Shown piece by piece: positions 51,528 to 61,104 of a stretch of 64,000 nucleotides of DNA. The notes below the pieces were generated by a model, which saw only the letters and a program-made list of their open reading frames with translations, ran no database searches and was not told the DNA's origin. The stretch is from assembly GCF_026625565.1 (NCBI RefSeq), contig NZ_CP112998.1, positions 3,288,501 through 3,352,500 on the forward strand, given 5' to 3'. Source of the stretch: Dyadobacter pollutisoli (lineage in GTDB: Bacteria; Bacteroidota; Bacteroidia; Cytophagales; Spirosomataceae). Position numbers and translations under genes: made by a program. The first letter of the stretch is position 1. Each line of letters opens with the position of its first letter.

Positions 51528-52724
51528 TTATTTAGTGTCCCCCCAAAAGGAAATTTCTGTAAAATGGACAAACTTGGTATCCGACCAGTTCTGGAAAATC
51601 TGCATCCGGATATAGCGTACCCTTGGCGCGGAAAGCGGAAAAACAAACTCTTCCCCAGCTGACATATAGGCGATATCGTCACCCGTATTGACCCCATAAG
51701 GACTGCCGGAAGGTTTGACTGACTCACAGTCCATAAGCTTGGTCCAGCCGGTAAAACTGCCGTCCGCATTCGGTGCTTTTTCGCTTCCATACATAGCCCA
51801 CTTGCGCGGATTGCCATGTTTATAAAACCAGTCACCCTCTCTTTGCCAGAGTTTAAAGCGGCTCAGCTTGGCAGTCACGCCCAGGTCAAATGTGAAATGA
51901 ATAGGCATTTCCCTATCAGAAAGCGGAATCGTATGGAAACCCGGCTCAGTGTGTTTTTCATCCCAGATGTAAGGCATATTCCACCCATATCCGCTCTCTT
52001 CGTCGGTTGGCAGCCGGTATTCCTGGAACCTGGTCTTGTCCAGTTCCTTTTCAAACAGTGGCGCCACCTCCTTAAATGTTGTATCGGAATAATTGTTCCA
52101 ACGGTCACGGATGTATACGCCGAAAGTCCTGCTCAGCGTATCGAAGCCCCGGGCCGCAAACGAACCGCTTTTGACCTGGGTGTAAAGGGTTTCCACCGGG
52201 ATAAAGTCGCCATTGTTGTCTTTTGTAATGACCACGATAGCCAGTTTTGCCTCCGTAGGATTGTTGAAAACGACATTGAGCCCGCCAAAATCGACACCCA
52301 ATTGCAATGATTTATAAACAGTCCGCAAGGGGGGCGACTGCGGAGCGACTTTCACGATTACCGGTTCCGACTTGTTGGAGCTGCGGTCTATGGCATATAA
52401 TGTAACCTCGAAATCCCCGGCATCGGAAAATCCTTCAACCGTAATTTTATTGGTAAAATGAGAAGCCTTGGCCTCACTCAATTTCGCGCTGCCCTTGTCG
52501 ATCGCATAACTCGCCAATACATATTCCAGGTCCTCGTCTTTCGGCAGCGAATAGGTAATGGTAGCGCCTCCCGGAAAATTGACGACCGAAATATTGCTCA
52601 CTACGCCCGGCTTTTCGGCATCCGTTCCCAAAGGCTTGCGGATATCATCCATGTCCGCACAGGAAAACAATGTCGTAAGCCCTACCAACCACAAAAGGGT
52701 AAATATTATTTTTATCTTTTTCAT
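51528..52724 (-). CDS. DUF4959/DUF5000-type surface lipoprotein (F5/8-like C-terminal domain)
   Basis: The 398-residue lipoprotein has a lipobox at Cys22 (TTLFSC). It has an N-terminal DUF4959-like domain (about 35-125, PGGATITYSLPKDEDLEYVLASY core), a middle DUF5126-like domain (about 130-225) and a C-terminal DUF5000 domain (about 240-398). The last has a discoidin/F5-8 style pattern (HFTFDLGVTAKLSRFKLWQRE, RYIRMQIFQNW). This combination is typical of a surface glycan-binding protein encoded after SusD. It lies 14 bases after the SusD stop and is not enzymatic in sequence. The glycan is unknown. Confidence 0.88.
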   Translation of the reverse strand: MKKIKIIFTLLWLVGLTTLFSCADMDDIRKPLGTDAEKPGVVSNISVVNFPGGATITYSLPKDEDLEYVLASYAIDKGSAKLSEAKASHFTNKITVEGFSDAGDFEVTLYAIDRSSNKSEPVIVKVAPQSPPLRTVYKSLQLGVDFGGLNVVFNNPTEAKLAIVVITKDNNGDFIPVETLYTQVKSGSFAARGFDTLSRTFGVYIRDRWNNYSDTTFKEVAPLFEKELDKTRFQEYRLPTDEESGYGWNMPYIWDEKHTEPGFHTIPLSDREMPIHFTFDLGVTAKLSRFKLWQREGDWFYKHGNPRKWAMYGSEKAPNADGSFTGWTKLMDCESVKPSGSPYGVNTGDDIAYMSAGEEFVFPLSAPRVRYIRMQIFQNWSDTKFVHFTEISFWGDTK

Positions 52725-52738
52725 ATTGGTGTATATGT

Positions 52739-54655
52739 TTACCAGCCAGGATTTTGGACCAAATTGGGATTAACGATCAAAGAGTTTTCTGAAATGGGCC
52801 AGAAGTAATCCTTTAAACTGAAACTACTGCTAAATATGGGCCTCACCCTGTAATAGTTGACGGCTTCCCGTTGGGTGATATCCCAACCATTGATAGACCG
52901 CTGGAGATAATTTTCGGCCACCTTCCATCTTCTCAGGTCCCAGAAACGCTTGCTTTCAAAAACCAGCTCGATGAGCCTTTCGCGCTGAATAATTTCCCTG
53001 AGCCCTTCTTTGGTTGCAACCTTGGATGGCCTGCTGGAATACTTGGTCCACGATTCGACGACTCCTTTCAACCCTGCCCGTTTCCTGACCATGTCCAGCC
53101 AGCGGTACACCTCCGCATCTGGTCCGGTGGTTTCGTTCAATGCTTCGGCATACAACAAATACAGGTCGGCCAGTCTCATGATTGGAAATGGATAATTCTC
53201 CACACTGTACTGCTGTGCCGGATCGTTAATGGCATTGTTGTAGTTGGCCAGTTTTTTGGGCCAGTATCCGGTCACGGAGTACAGCGATGCACCCTGCCTT
53301 CCGCCGGTCTGCCCCAGTTTTCCTTCGAGTACCCAGGTATTATTATCATCATTTTTCCCCTGACCAAACCAGATTCCCCCATCAAAACCCAGATCTGCGT
53401 AAAAGCGCGGCTCCCTGTCGAAATTGAGTTGTACAGTGGTGTAGCCCTCTTTGATATAGTAACGTTCGCTCGCAACGGCCTGTCGTAAAGCCGTAAAACG
53501 TCTGGCATAAGGGTAATTTTTATCCTCTTCGATAGGTACGCCGTTGTTGCTGTAAAACATTTCGGCAATGTGAATAGGCGGGGCCAACATGGAACCAATG
53601 CTCTCATTAGGAATAGTACCGGTGAAGGGACTGAGCCTGGCCTGGGACAAGGACTGAAATCCCCGGCTGCCGCCTCCGGTAGAATTGGATGCGCCCCAGA
53701 TTAACTCTGAGTTCCATTTGTCGGTCACCGCGGCGCGGATACTCATTAAACGTTGTGTTGAATCCGAAACCCTTGTGGACACCGACCTGGGTACAAATTC
53801 ATATAATTTATTGCCATTGGCAGTACAGGCATCGACCGCCGCTTTACAGGCATCTTTGGCTTTTTGCCATTTCTCGGGACTGGCGCTGGTACTGAAAAGG
53901 GCATCTCCATTCTTGTTTTTGAAGTTTGCATAGTTCGGGTTGCCATTATAGAGCGGACTGGCAGCGGTCACCAGCACCTCGGCTTTGACAGACATCGCGA
54001 TACTCTTCGTGATCCTGCCGAGTTCGGCAAACTCAATAGGGAGCACATCCGGCAAATCCACAATGGCCTCATCTATTAGGCTTACCGTATAATTGAAGAC
54101 CGAATCCACGTGCTGGCGGGAGACTTTCACCTCTTCAATGGAAGCCGAAATGGGCAGGTTTGTTTTAATGATGGGAATAGGCCCGTACATGCGCAGCAGG
54201 TAATAATGGTAGTAGGCTTTCAGAAACTTCACTTCTGCCACCCAGCGCTTCTTTTCCAGAACATTCAGATCCCTGACCTTGTCCACATTTTCCAGGAAAA
54301 TATTGCATTCCCTGATGGCCTGAAAGAATTTATAGTCCCAGTAATTGCCAATCGGCGCCACAATATTCTGTTCACCCCGGGCTATGCGGTAAAAAGCAGT
54401 ATTGATGTCACCTTGCGGCGGATAAACAGTGGCGAATTCATCACCGGTCAGAAAGCCCGGATCGGCAGCTTCCGCACCAAAAAGGGGTAAATTGTTATAG
54501 CAGGTGAAAAGATACTTTTCTGCATCTACCCTCATCTTGAACGCATTGTCGATGGTAGCTACATTGTCCGGAACAATATCCAGGTATTTTTTGCAGCCTG
54601 CCAGAAGGATCAGCAATAATGCCGGCACGTAATATTTTGCGTATACTAGTTTCAT
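52739..54655 (-). CDS. SusD/RagB-family glycan-binding lipoprotein
   Basis: The 638-residue lipoprotein has a lipobox at Cys21 (LLILLAGC). The N-terminal SusD domain contains tetratricopeptide-like helices (YFLKAYYHYYLLRMYGPIPII-like region) and the C-terminal RagB segment includes MRLADLYLLYAEALNETTG and KRFWDLRRW. SusD forms a lid on the SusC barrel and helps capture the nutrient. It starts 10 bases after the SusC stop. At 638 residues it is longer than many SusD proteins (about 500-600). No glycoside hydrolase or peptidase gene accompanies the pair. Confidence 0.95.
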   Translation of the reverse strand: MKLVYAKYYVPALLLILLAGCKKYLDIVPDNVATIDNAFKMRVDAEKYLFTCYNNLPLFGAEAADPGFLTGDEFATVYPPQGDINTAFYRIARGEQNIVAPIGNYWDYKFFQAIRECNIFLENVDKVRDLNVLEKKRWVAEVKFLKAYYHYYLLRMYGPIPIIKTNLPISASIEEVKVSRQHVDSVFNYTVSLIDEAIVDLPDVLPIEFAELGRITKSIAMSVKAEVLVTAASPLYNGNPNYANFKNKNGDALFSTSASPEKWQKAKDACKAAVDACTANGNKLYEFVPRSVSTRVSDSTQRLMSIRAAVTDKWNSELIWGASNSTGGGSRGFQSLSQARLSPFTGTIPNESIGSMLAPPIHIAEMFYSNNGVPIEEDKNYPYARRFTALRQAVASERYYIKEGYTTVQLNFDREPRFYADLGFDGGIWFGQGKNDDNNTWVLEGKLGQTGGRQGASLYSVTGYWPKKLANYNNAINDPAQQYSVENYPFPIMRLADLYLLYAEALNETTGPDAEVYRWLDMVRKRAGLKGVVESWTKYSSRPSKVATKEGLREIIQRERLIELVFESKRFWDLRRWKVAENYLQRSINGWDITQREAVNYYRVRPIFSSSFSLKDYFWPISENSLIVNPNLVQNPGW

Positions 54656-54665
54656 TTTGTGAGGC

Positions 54666-57600
54666 TTAGAAATTCATGTTCAAACCAATGTTAAAAACTT
54701 TCTGGACGGGATAGCCAAGGCCGTTTCCACCCATTTCAGGGTCCCATAATTTAAACTTGCTGAAAGTAAGCAGGTTGGTACCGCTGAAATACACGCGCAG
54801 GTTGGTGATTTTGAGGGTTTCGAGTAATTTCCCTTTTATGGTATAACCTACTTCCAGTGTTTTTAGCCTCAAAAAAGAGCCATCCCGCATGTACCAGGTA
54901 CTTCTCTGAGAATTGTTATTGTTGACCGTGGTTGATAAACGAGGCCAGACAGCATATATATCCTGGTTTTCTTCCGACCAGTGGCTATCCGCAAAAGCCT
55001 TCAAAAGTGCGTTTTCACCGATTAAATTCGTAGGATACAAAGCTGTACTCCCATTGTTGTCATACGGGTAGTTGACAAACGGCGCCGTTGCCACCGGGTT
55101 GATAAAAAACGATTCCCTTCCCAAACCCTGAAAAAACACGGAGAAATCAAACTGGTTGCGGCCCGCCGACAGACCAAAACCATAGGTAATTTCCGGTGTT
55201 TCGGGATGTCCGATAGGTACATAGTCAGCATTGGTGATCTGCCCGTCGCGATTGATATCCCTGTATTTCAGGTCCCCTGCACCATAGAGGCCGAAATTCT
55301 GGCGGGGAGAATTTTTAACATCATTTTCATCGATAAAAAGCCGCTCGGCTATCAGCCCTCTTGGCTGTGTAATGGATTGTCCCACATTGGACAAGTAGCG
55401 GTCTTTATAGTCCGGCTCTTCATAAACCGAGTAGATTCCCCGTGCCATCGTAAGGTTACCTCTGGCGATCAGCCATGCACCGTTGCTGAAATTTTGATTA
55501 AAGTCTACGGCCAGGTCAAATCCTTTCGATTTGGCCTCCCCCACATTGGCCTGGGGGGTTACGGAAAGGCCGGTGGTAGTAGGAATGGACGCCCGTGTCA
55601 TCAGGATATTCGAGCGTCTTTGCTTGTAGATCTCGGCTATCACGTTCAGCTTTTGCATGATAGAGAATTCCAGCCCCAGGTTGGTTTGATGCGACGTTTC
55701 CCAGGTGATTTCCTTATTTTCATATCTGCGGATTGAAACCCCGTCGCGGTAGATGTTGGAATTAAAGCCAAAGTAGGAGCCACGATCACTGTCATTGAGA
55801 TTAACCTCGGAAAGGAAAAAGAACCGATCAGAAGCGCTGCCGATCGCGTCATTGCCCACTAGCCCGAAGGAACCTCTTACTTTCAGCTTGTTCACTACGT
55901 TTTCGAGTGGTTTCCAGAAACTTTCATTGGAAATAACCCATGCCCCGCCGATGGTCGGAAAAAACCCGAATTGCTTGGTCTTATAAAAGCGTTCAGAGCC
56001 ATTATAGCCAAAGTTGAACTCCGCGAAATATCGGTTGTCAAATGAATAGGAAAGCCTTCCTGAAATACCGGTGTTGCGGCTGGGAAGCGAAAGCTGCAGC
56101 GTTGGCTGGCTGGAATTGTTTTTCAGGCTCTGCTGTAAAGTGGTAACAATGGTGGCGTTCAGGGAATGTACTTCCTTGAAAACCCGCGTGTAATCGGCTG
56201 TTCCCTGCAGATAGAGAAATGTTTCCAGATCTTTACTGCCTGGCTTATAGTTGAGGTACTCAGTGGCTGGCTCGGAAAAGAACTGGCCCGTCTGCTGGTT
56301 GAGCCAGTTCAGCCTATATGTGTCCGTTTGCTTGTCATAGGAACCTGCGCGATAAAAATAAGGATTGTAAGCCCGGGTAACATCAAAATAGGAATATCGG
56401 TTAATGTTCGCCAGTCCCCTCACGCTAAGTCCTTTGGTCAGAAAATCCAGCTTTTGGGTCAGTTCCAGCTGTGTCAGCATTTTTGAGCGGGAATATTGTT
56501 TGTAGCCTTTGACCATATCCGCATAAGGGTTCAGGTACTGTCCCTGGTCAAAATTCCCGAACAGAATGTGATCCGTTGCCTCATTGTCCTTATCAGGTGC
56601 ATAAAAAGCAGGATAAGAAGTCGGACTAGTTTTCAGTGCCTTCTGGTATATCCCGGAACCCCCGTCGATTGGCCCATTATAATCATCGAAATTCCCGTAC
56701 AACCTGACAATCAGCTGAGTGGACGGGCTCAGATTGATATTCACATTCGAGCGGACCGAGTAATTGTTAAGCCTCACATTGTTATTGAAGTTATTCATTT
56801 TATCCACCTTCATGATCCCATTGTCATTGCTGAATGAAGTGGCCACATAGTACTGCGCAACTTCTCCCCCACCCGACACGCTCAGGTTGCCCCGTCTGTT
56901 CTGGGTGTATCTTTTAAAAAGCGCCTTCCGCCAATCCGTTGCGGGATAAACGTAAGGATTGCCGCCGGTGAGCGTATTATCGATCTGGTTCTGAGAATAT
57001 TTGATCGGCGCCAGCGGATCACGCGTCAGCTGCGCCTCATTATACAGTTTCATATACGTGATCGGATCCGCCAGTTCCACATTCTGCGTCGGCATTGAAA
57101 CTGAATTCTCGATACGGAAATTGATTTTCGCCTTTCCTGCTTTTCCTTGCTTGGTGGTCACATAAACCACCCCGTTGGCACCTCGGGCACCGTACAACGC
57201 GGTAGCACTCGCATCTTTGAGTATGGAAAAACTCTCAATGTCATCTGGCTGCAAACGGGCCAGGTCCGTCACGGTAAGTTCCACATTGTCCACCAGGATC
57301 AGCGGCGAATTATTGGTACCAAAAGTGGTAATGCCCCGAATGAAAAAAGTGGCATTGTCAACACCCGGTTCCCCGCTGCGCTGGTAGCCTATTACCCCCG
57401 AAAGCCTTCCGGCGATCGCCGTGGTGAGGTTGCTGGCAGGTATTTTCAGATCCGACGGACGTATCGTGGTCACTGCTCCTACCACTGCTTCTTTACGCTG
57501 TTTTTGGCCAAAAGCAGTTACTACTACTTCATCCAGTGCTTTGTTGTCCACTTTCAAAACCACATTCATGATGGACTGGTCGCCCACTACTTTTTCCTCG

Positions 57601-58190
57601 GACAGGTAACCGACAAAAGAGAATATCAGCACAGACTGTTCGTCCGGAATGGCAAGGCGGTAAGTACCGTTGCTCTCCGTGGTAGTTCCTTTTTGCGATC
57701 CTTTTACCACAATGCTTACCCCGGGCAGCCCTTCTCCTTTTTCATCTGTCACCTTTCCCGCTATTTGCTTTTCCAATATTTCTGGCGTGCTCATCAGGTT
57801 TAGCGCACCGGTGGGGTCCTTTGAGTTAACCACTATTTTCGTCAATACAACCTGATTTGTTTTGACCACCTGGTAATTAATATTTCTCGGGATAAGCACT
57901 CGGTTCAGCAGATCGTCCAGCGATTCATTTTTGACCTCAATTGAAATTTTTTCCTCCGAAGCAATTACATTTTTCTGATATGAAAAGGATACATCGACTT
58001 GTTTTTCGATATCCCGTAAAATGGATTTCAACGTGCCGTTCTTAACGGATATAGATATACGTTCTTTAAGCAGCTCTTGTGACAATGTAGGTGATGCATA
58101 ACTCAAACCCGTCAGTAGCACAGCAAACAGGAGTTGTTTTGCCATCATCGTCGTTGCTTTTAAAACTTTACTGAGAATAAAAATAGCCAT
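54666..58190 (-). CDS. SusC/RagA-family TonB-dependent transporter with STN domain
   Basis: The 1174-residue protein has a signal segment (the best start is either Met1 at 58190 or the Met-Met pair at 58148/58145, before AKQLLFAVLLTGLSYA). Next is an STN secretin/TonB domain (about 45-115), a carboxypeptidase-like domain (about 135-220; GKVTDEKGEGLPGVSIVVKG), a plug (about 225-345; PLILVDNVELTVTDL, GARGANGVVYVTTK) and a large barrel ending VQKVFNIGLNMNF. The STN domain signals to the FecR protein encoded upstream, which releases the ECF sigma factor. It imports a large molecule, usually a glycan or peptide. Confidence 0.95.
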   Translation of the reverse strand: MAIFILSKVLKATTMMAKQLLFAVLLTGLSYASPTLSQELLKERISISVKNGTLKSILRDIEKQVDVSFSYQKNVIASEEKISIEVKNESLDDLLNRVLIPRNINYQVVKTNQVVLTKIVVNSKDPTGALNLMSTPEILEKQIAGKVTDEKGEGLPGVSIVVKGSQKGTTTESNGTYRLAIPDEQSVLIFSFVGYLSEEKVVGDQSIMNVVLKVDNKALDEVVVTAFGQKQRKEAVVGAVTTIRPSDLKIPASNLTTAIAGRLSGVIGYQRSGEPGVDNATFFIRGITTFGTNNSPLILVDNVELTVTDLARLQPDDIESFSILKDASATALYGARGANGVVYVTTKQGKAGKAKINFRIENSVSMPTQNVELADPITYMKLYNEAQLTRDPLAPIKYSQNQIDNTLTGGNPYVYPATDWRKALFKRYTQNRRGNLSVSGGGEVAQYYVATSFSNDNGIMKVDKMNNFNNNVRLNNYSVRSNVNINLSPSTQLIVRLYGNFDDYNGPIDGGSGIYQKALKTSPTSYPAFYAPDKDNEATDHILFGNFDQGQYLNPYADMVKGYKQYSRSKMLTQLELTQKLDFLTKGLSVRGLANINRYSYFDVTRAYNPYFYRAGSYDKQTDTYRLNWLNQQTGQFFSEPATEYLNYKPGSKDLETFLYLQGTADYTRVFKEVHSLNATIVTTLQQSLKNNSSQPTLQLSLPSRNTGISGRLSYSFDNRYFAEFNFGYNGSERFYKTKQFGFFPTIGGAWVISNESFWKPLENVVNKLKVRGSFGLVGNDAIGSASDRFFFLSEVNLNDSDRGSYFGFNSNIYRDGVSIRRYENKEITWETSHQTNLGLEFSIMQKLNVIAEIYKQRRSNILMTRASIPTTTGLSVTPQANVGEAKSKGFDLAVDFNQNFSNGAWLIARGNLTMARGIYSVYEEPDYKDRYLSNVGQSITQPRGLIAERLFIDENDVKNSPRQNFGLYGAGDLKYRDINRDGQITNADYVPIGHPETPEITYGFGLSAGRNQFDFSVFFQGLGRESFFINPVATAPFVNYPYDNNGSTALYPTNLIGENALLKAFADSHWSEENQDIYAVWPRLSTTVNNNNSQRSTWYMRDGSFLRLKTLEVGYTIKGKLLETLKITNLRVYFSGTNLLTFSKFKLWDPEMGGNGLGYPVQKVFNIGLNMNF

Positions 58191-58446
58191 AATCCTAATG
58201 TTTTGATTTGATTAAAAGATGTGGGCAGTCTTCTTCAATGTCCGCACCGGCTGGGATGTGGCGTGATGGCACCTACTGCATTTCATTGGCTATTTCGATG
58301 TCAGCGTGATAATTATATAGGTACGAGCCCTATTTAAAACTAACCTTCGGTTTTAAAATATTTTTTGTTTGTTTATGATTTATCCAATTGCATCACCGTC
58401 GGAAGCTGCCACTTTCCAATTGTTGCCGTCGACAGGCCGGTGTTTG

Positions 58447-59553
58447 CTATTGACAGCCCTGGGATTCTATGACAATCTGGGCATCCACCTCTTTATAGCT
58501 TCCCCCGATTGTTTTACAGATCACATCCAGATTATCGTACAGCGATTCATTTTGCAGTGCCATGGAGACAATGCATTTTGATATCTGCTCCTGGTCGTAG
58601 ATGATCCTGATCCCATAGCGTTTTTCAAGCTGTGTGAAAATTTCGGAGACAGGTACCTCGTCAAAAGTTTTCTTTTCATTAGCTGGTACCGTGACAATCG
58701 GAACAGGTATTTCAATGAGGTTTTTTACAAGACTCTCACTCTCCCGGTCAAAGGTGACCTTCTGATTGGGCAATAATACCAATCCCATTGTTTCCGGATC
58801 GGCAGTCTGGATCCGGCTCTGCTTATAGACAGATACCCGGCCGGTCCGAACGTTCACCGTCACCTTTTTCTCATCGTCAAAAGCGGTGATCCGGAAGCTC
58901 GTTCCTAACACTTTCGTAATGGTTTCATTGGCATAGACAAAAAACGGCCGGAAAGGATCCTTGGTAACCTCAAAAAAAGCATCCCCGCTCATCAAAACGA
59001 CGCGTTTTTGCTTTTCAAACTGTTTGGGGTAGCTTAATTTACTGTTCTTGCTCAGTGTCACAACGCTGCCATCGGGCAATTTGACTTTTAATGGCAATTC
59101 ACCGGAATTAATATATTCCTTCAACTCCTGAACGTTTCCGGCATGTGTGACCAGCTCGCGGTAGGTAATTTGGTTTTTTGAAATATAAAAGTGCCAAACG
59201 CCAAATAGCATTAAAACCAAAAAAGCAGCACTTACTACCAGTTTATATTTTCGATATCGCCCCTCGGCCGGGCGCCCCTCAGCCGGGTCGGATGCATTTA
59301 CCTCCTGGCTTTCCGCTTCCAGTGTCGTCGTGATGCGCGTCCACACTTTGTTCTCGTCTGCCGAAGAAGGTGTGATTTTTTCTGCCTCATGCAACTCTTT
59401 AATGATCTGGGACGCTCTGATAATCGTATCCTTATGCTCGGGATTCAGTAGGACAAACTCCTCCCATACAAAGGAATCTTTGCCATACAAAACCCAGTTA
59501 ATAAAGGAATCATCGTTCAGAAGACTCTCACAACCAAAATTATCGTCTTTCAT
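58447..59553 (-). CDS. FecR-family anti-sigma factor
   Basis: The 368-residue protein has a cytoplasmic anti-sigma N-terminus (about 1-105), one membrane helix (about 112-135, VVSAAFLVLMLFGVWHFYI) and a periplasmic FecR domain (LPLKVKLPDGSVVTLSKNSKLSYPKQF core; GDAFFEVTKDPFRPF, TSFRITAF). The C-terminal STN-interacting domain ends near EVDAQIVIES. It pairs with the ECF sigma at 59657 and the STN-bearing SusC at 54666, so the three form a trans-envelope switch. It lies 256 bases ahead of susC, leaving room for the ECF-dependent promoter. Confidence 0.93.
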   Translation of the reverse strand: MKDDNFGCESLLNDDSFINWVLYGKDSFVWEEFVLLNPEHKDTIIRASQIIKELHEAEKITPSSADENKVWTRITTTLEAESQEVNASDPAEGRPAEGRYRKYKLVVSAAFLVLMLFGVWHFYISKNQITYRELVTHAGNVQELKEYINSGELPLKVKLPDGSVVTLSKNSKLSYPKQFEKQKRVVLMSGDAFFEVTKDPFRPFFVYANETITKVLGTSFRITAFDDEKKVTVNVRTGRVSVYKQSRIQTADPETMGLVLLPNQKVTFDRESESLVKNLIEIPVPIVTVPANEKKTFDEVPVSEIFTQLEKRYGIRIIYDQEQISKCIVSMALQNESLYDNLDVICKTIGGSYKEVDAQIVIESQGCQ

Positions 59554-59656
59554 TTTTAGGGAGGAATACCTTATGCCCTACATAATAGGTACCAGATCTT
59601 CGGAAACTAACCTACTATTATCATATTTCTTGAAAAAAAAATTCTTGCCTGCCTGC

Positions 59657-60274
59657 TCAGCATTGACTTACCAGCAAAGATGTGAGGGTAGATAGCATGG
59701 AAAGCTCTTTCAATTTTAGGCGCAAAACGGCATAGGATTTGAATAAAAGGTTGCTCACACACTGTTTGGACAGCCCCATCAGAATGGAGATTTCATCCAA
59801 ACTCAGCGCATGGTAAAACCGAAGGTTGATTACTTCTCTCTGCCGTTCCGACAGGTTGGCGATGGCGTTTTGAATGCGCGCCGTTTTATCACGCATCCGC
59901 TCAGAGTCAATCGACTGGTCTTCATAAGAAAGTGAAACCAGGTAATCCAAAAACTTGTCAATGTCCTCTTTATTTTCAAAGATATTTTTCCCGTTTCTGA
60001 TAATCCGGTTCCTGAGCGCCCTGAAAAGGTAAAACCGGATGTTCTCCACGTCAGCCAGGTATTCCTTTCGCCTCCACAGATCGATAAAAACATCATGAAT
60101 GGCATCTTCCAGTAACTGACTGTCGGAAGTCAGGCGGGAACCATAGTTGTTGAGGATTTTGAAGTAGTCTTTATATAGTGTCTCGAAAGCCTGGTGATTT
60201 CCCTGTTTGAAACAATGCCAGATGTTCCATTCAGAAGAAAGCTCCGAATCATGATTGGGAGTAAACTTTTCCAA
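59657..60274 (-). CDS. ECF-type RNA polymerase sigma factor
   Basis: The 205-residue protein has region 2 at about 28-95 (AFETLYKDYFKILNNYGSRL, LEDAIHDVFIDLWRRKEYL) and region 4 at about 130-185 (NLSERQREVINLRFYHALSLDEISILMG, given by its LSERQREVI core). It precedes the FecR gene on the same strand by 103 bases. It should activate the susC-susD operon when its anti-sigma is released. It is about as long as the other ECF in this window (194 residues) but lacks the hydrophobic tail of that protein. Confidence 0.93.
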   Translation of the reverse strand: MEKFTPNHDSELSSEWNIWHCFKQGNHQAFETLYKDYFKILNNYGSRLTSDSQLLEDAIHDVFIDLWRRKEYLADVENIRFYLFRALRNRIIRNGKNIFENKEDIDKFLDYLVSLSYEDQSIDSERMRDKTARIQNAIANLSERQREVINLRFYHALSLDEISILMGLSKQCVSNLLFKSYAVLRLKLKELSMLSTLTSLLVSQC

Positions 60275-60399
60275 TAGGCTGAAAAATTTAGATAGTGGAT
60301 ACTATTCGTAACGTTTCGTAGTAAAACAGCCTTTTGTCAAATTATACTTTTATTAATTGAAATTTTAATATTTGACCATTTCACAAAACGGCCCTCAGC

Positions 60400-61101
60400 C
60401 TACCAGCCCAGGAACACCATTCCGGCTCCGCAAATGGTAATGGTAGCGCCAGCCAGGGCGTGCATGTACTTTTCCGCCCAACCGGTTTGAAATAAAGAAG
60501 CGCCCCGCAAACCCAGGATGACCATCACCACCATAGTAAGCAAAGTGACCAGCGTGTAAATCCCAATCATCATCCACATGCCCGCTACCGAATGCTGGGC
60601 GGCGGGGAAATACAGCAGCGGGATCATGGGCTCGCACGGCCCCAGCAAAAATATGATGAACATGACCCAAGGAGTGACTTTATGTTTTTCACGGACTTGT
60701 ACCGCAGCACCATGCTTGTGCTCAAATACATACATTTCGCCCTCATCGCCAAGCTCGAAATGCTTGTGGGCTTTGTTTCGAAATGCATTCAAAATGCCCC
60801 AGATACTGTATAAAATTCCAAAACCCAGAAGCATCCAGCCCGCCAACCCGCCACGCATATTTTCAAAAAATTCGACCTCGTTCAATGACCAGCCAATTGC
60901 CGCGCCTCCCAGTGCCAGCAGAACCGAACTCCAAACATGTCCGCACCCGCAAACGACCGTCCAGCAAATAGTTTTCACAAACGACCAGTTTCTGGCTTTG
61001 GCCAAAGCGATAAAAGGCACATAATGGTCCGGGCCGCTGAAAGTATGCAGGCAGGCAACCGTGATCGTCGCCACCAGCAAAACCTGTAATTCACTCTCCA
61101 T
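60400..61101 (-). CDS. UreH/NiCoT-like nickel permease of the urease locus
   Basis: The 233-residue membrane protein has about six helices and a His/Asp motif in helix one, HTFSGPDH (His19, Asp25, His26), similar to the HX4DH of nickel/cobalt permeases, and a further GCGHVWSS. A His-rich cytoplasmic loop is present (FRNKAHKHFELG, FEHKHGAA), about residues 107-133. It starts three bases after the ureD stop, so it is co-transcribed with urease genes and should supply nickel. Its name in databases varies (UreH, sulfite-exporter-like). The transport direction is inferred from position. Confidence 0.85.
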   Translation of the reverse strand: MESELQVLLVATITVACLHTFSGPDHYVPFIALAKARNWSFVKTICWTVVCGCGHVWSSVLLALGGAAIGWSLNEVEFFENMRGGLAGWMLLGFGILYSIWGILNAFRNKAHKHFELGDEGEMYVFEHKHGAAVQVREKHKVTPWVMFIIFLLGPCEPMIPLLYFPAAQHSVAGMWMMIGIYTLVTLLTMVVMVILGLRGASLFQTGWAEKYMHALAGATITICGAGMVFLGW

Positions 61102-61104
61102 GGG

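Noticed and set aside
57147..57803. 218-residue plus-strand frame
   Set aside because: Antisense to the N-terminal part of SusC, which has obvious domains; no independent evidence for a gene.
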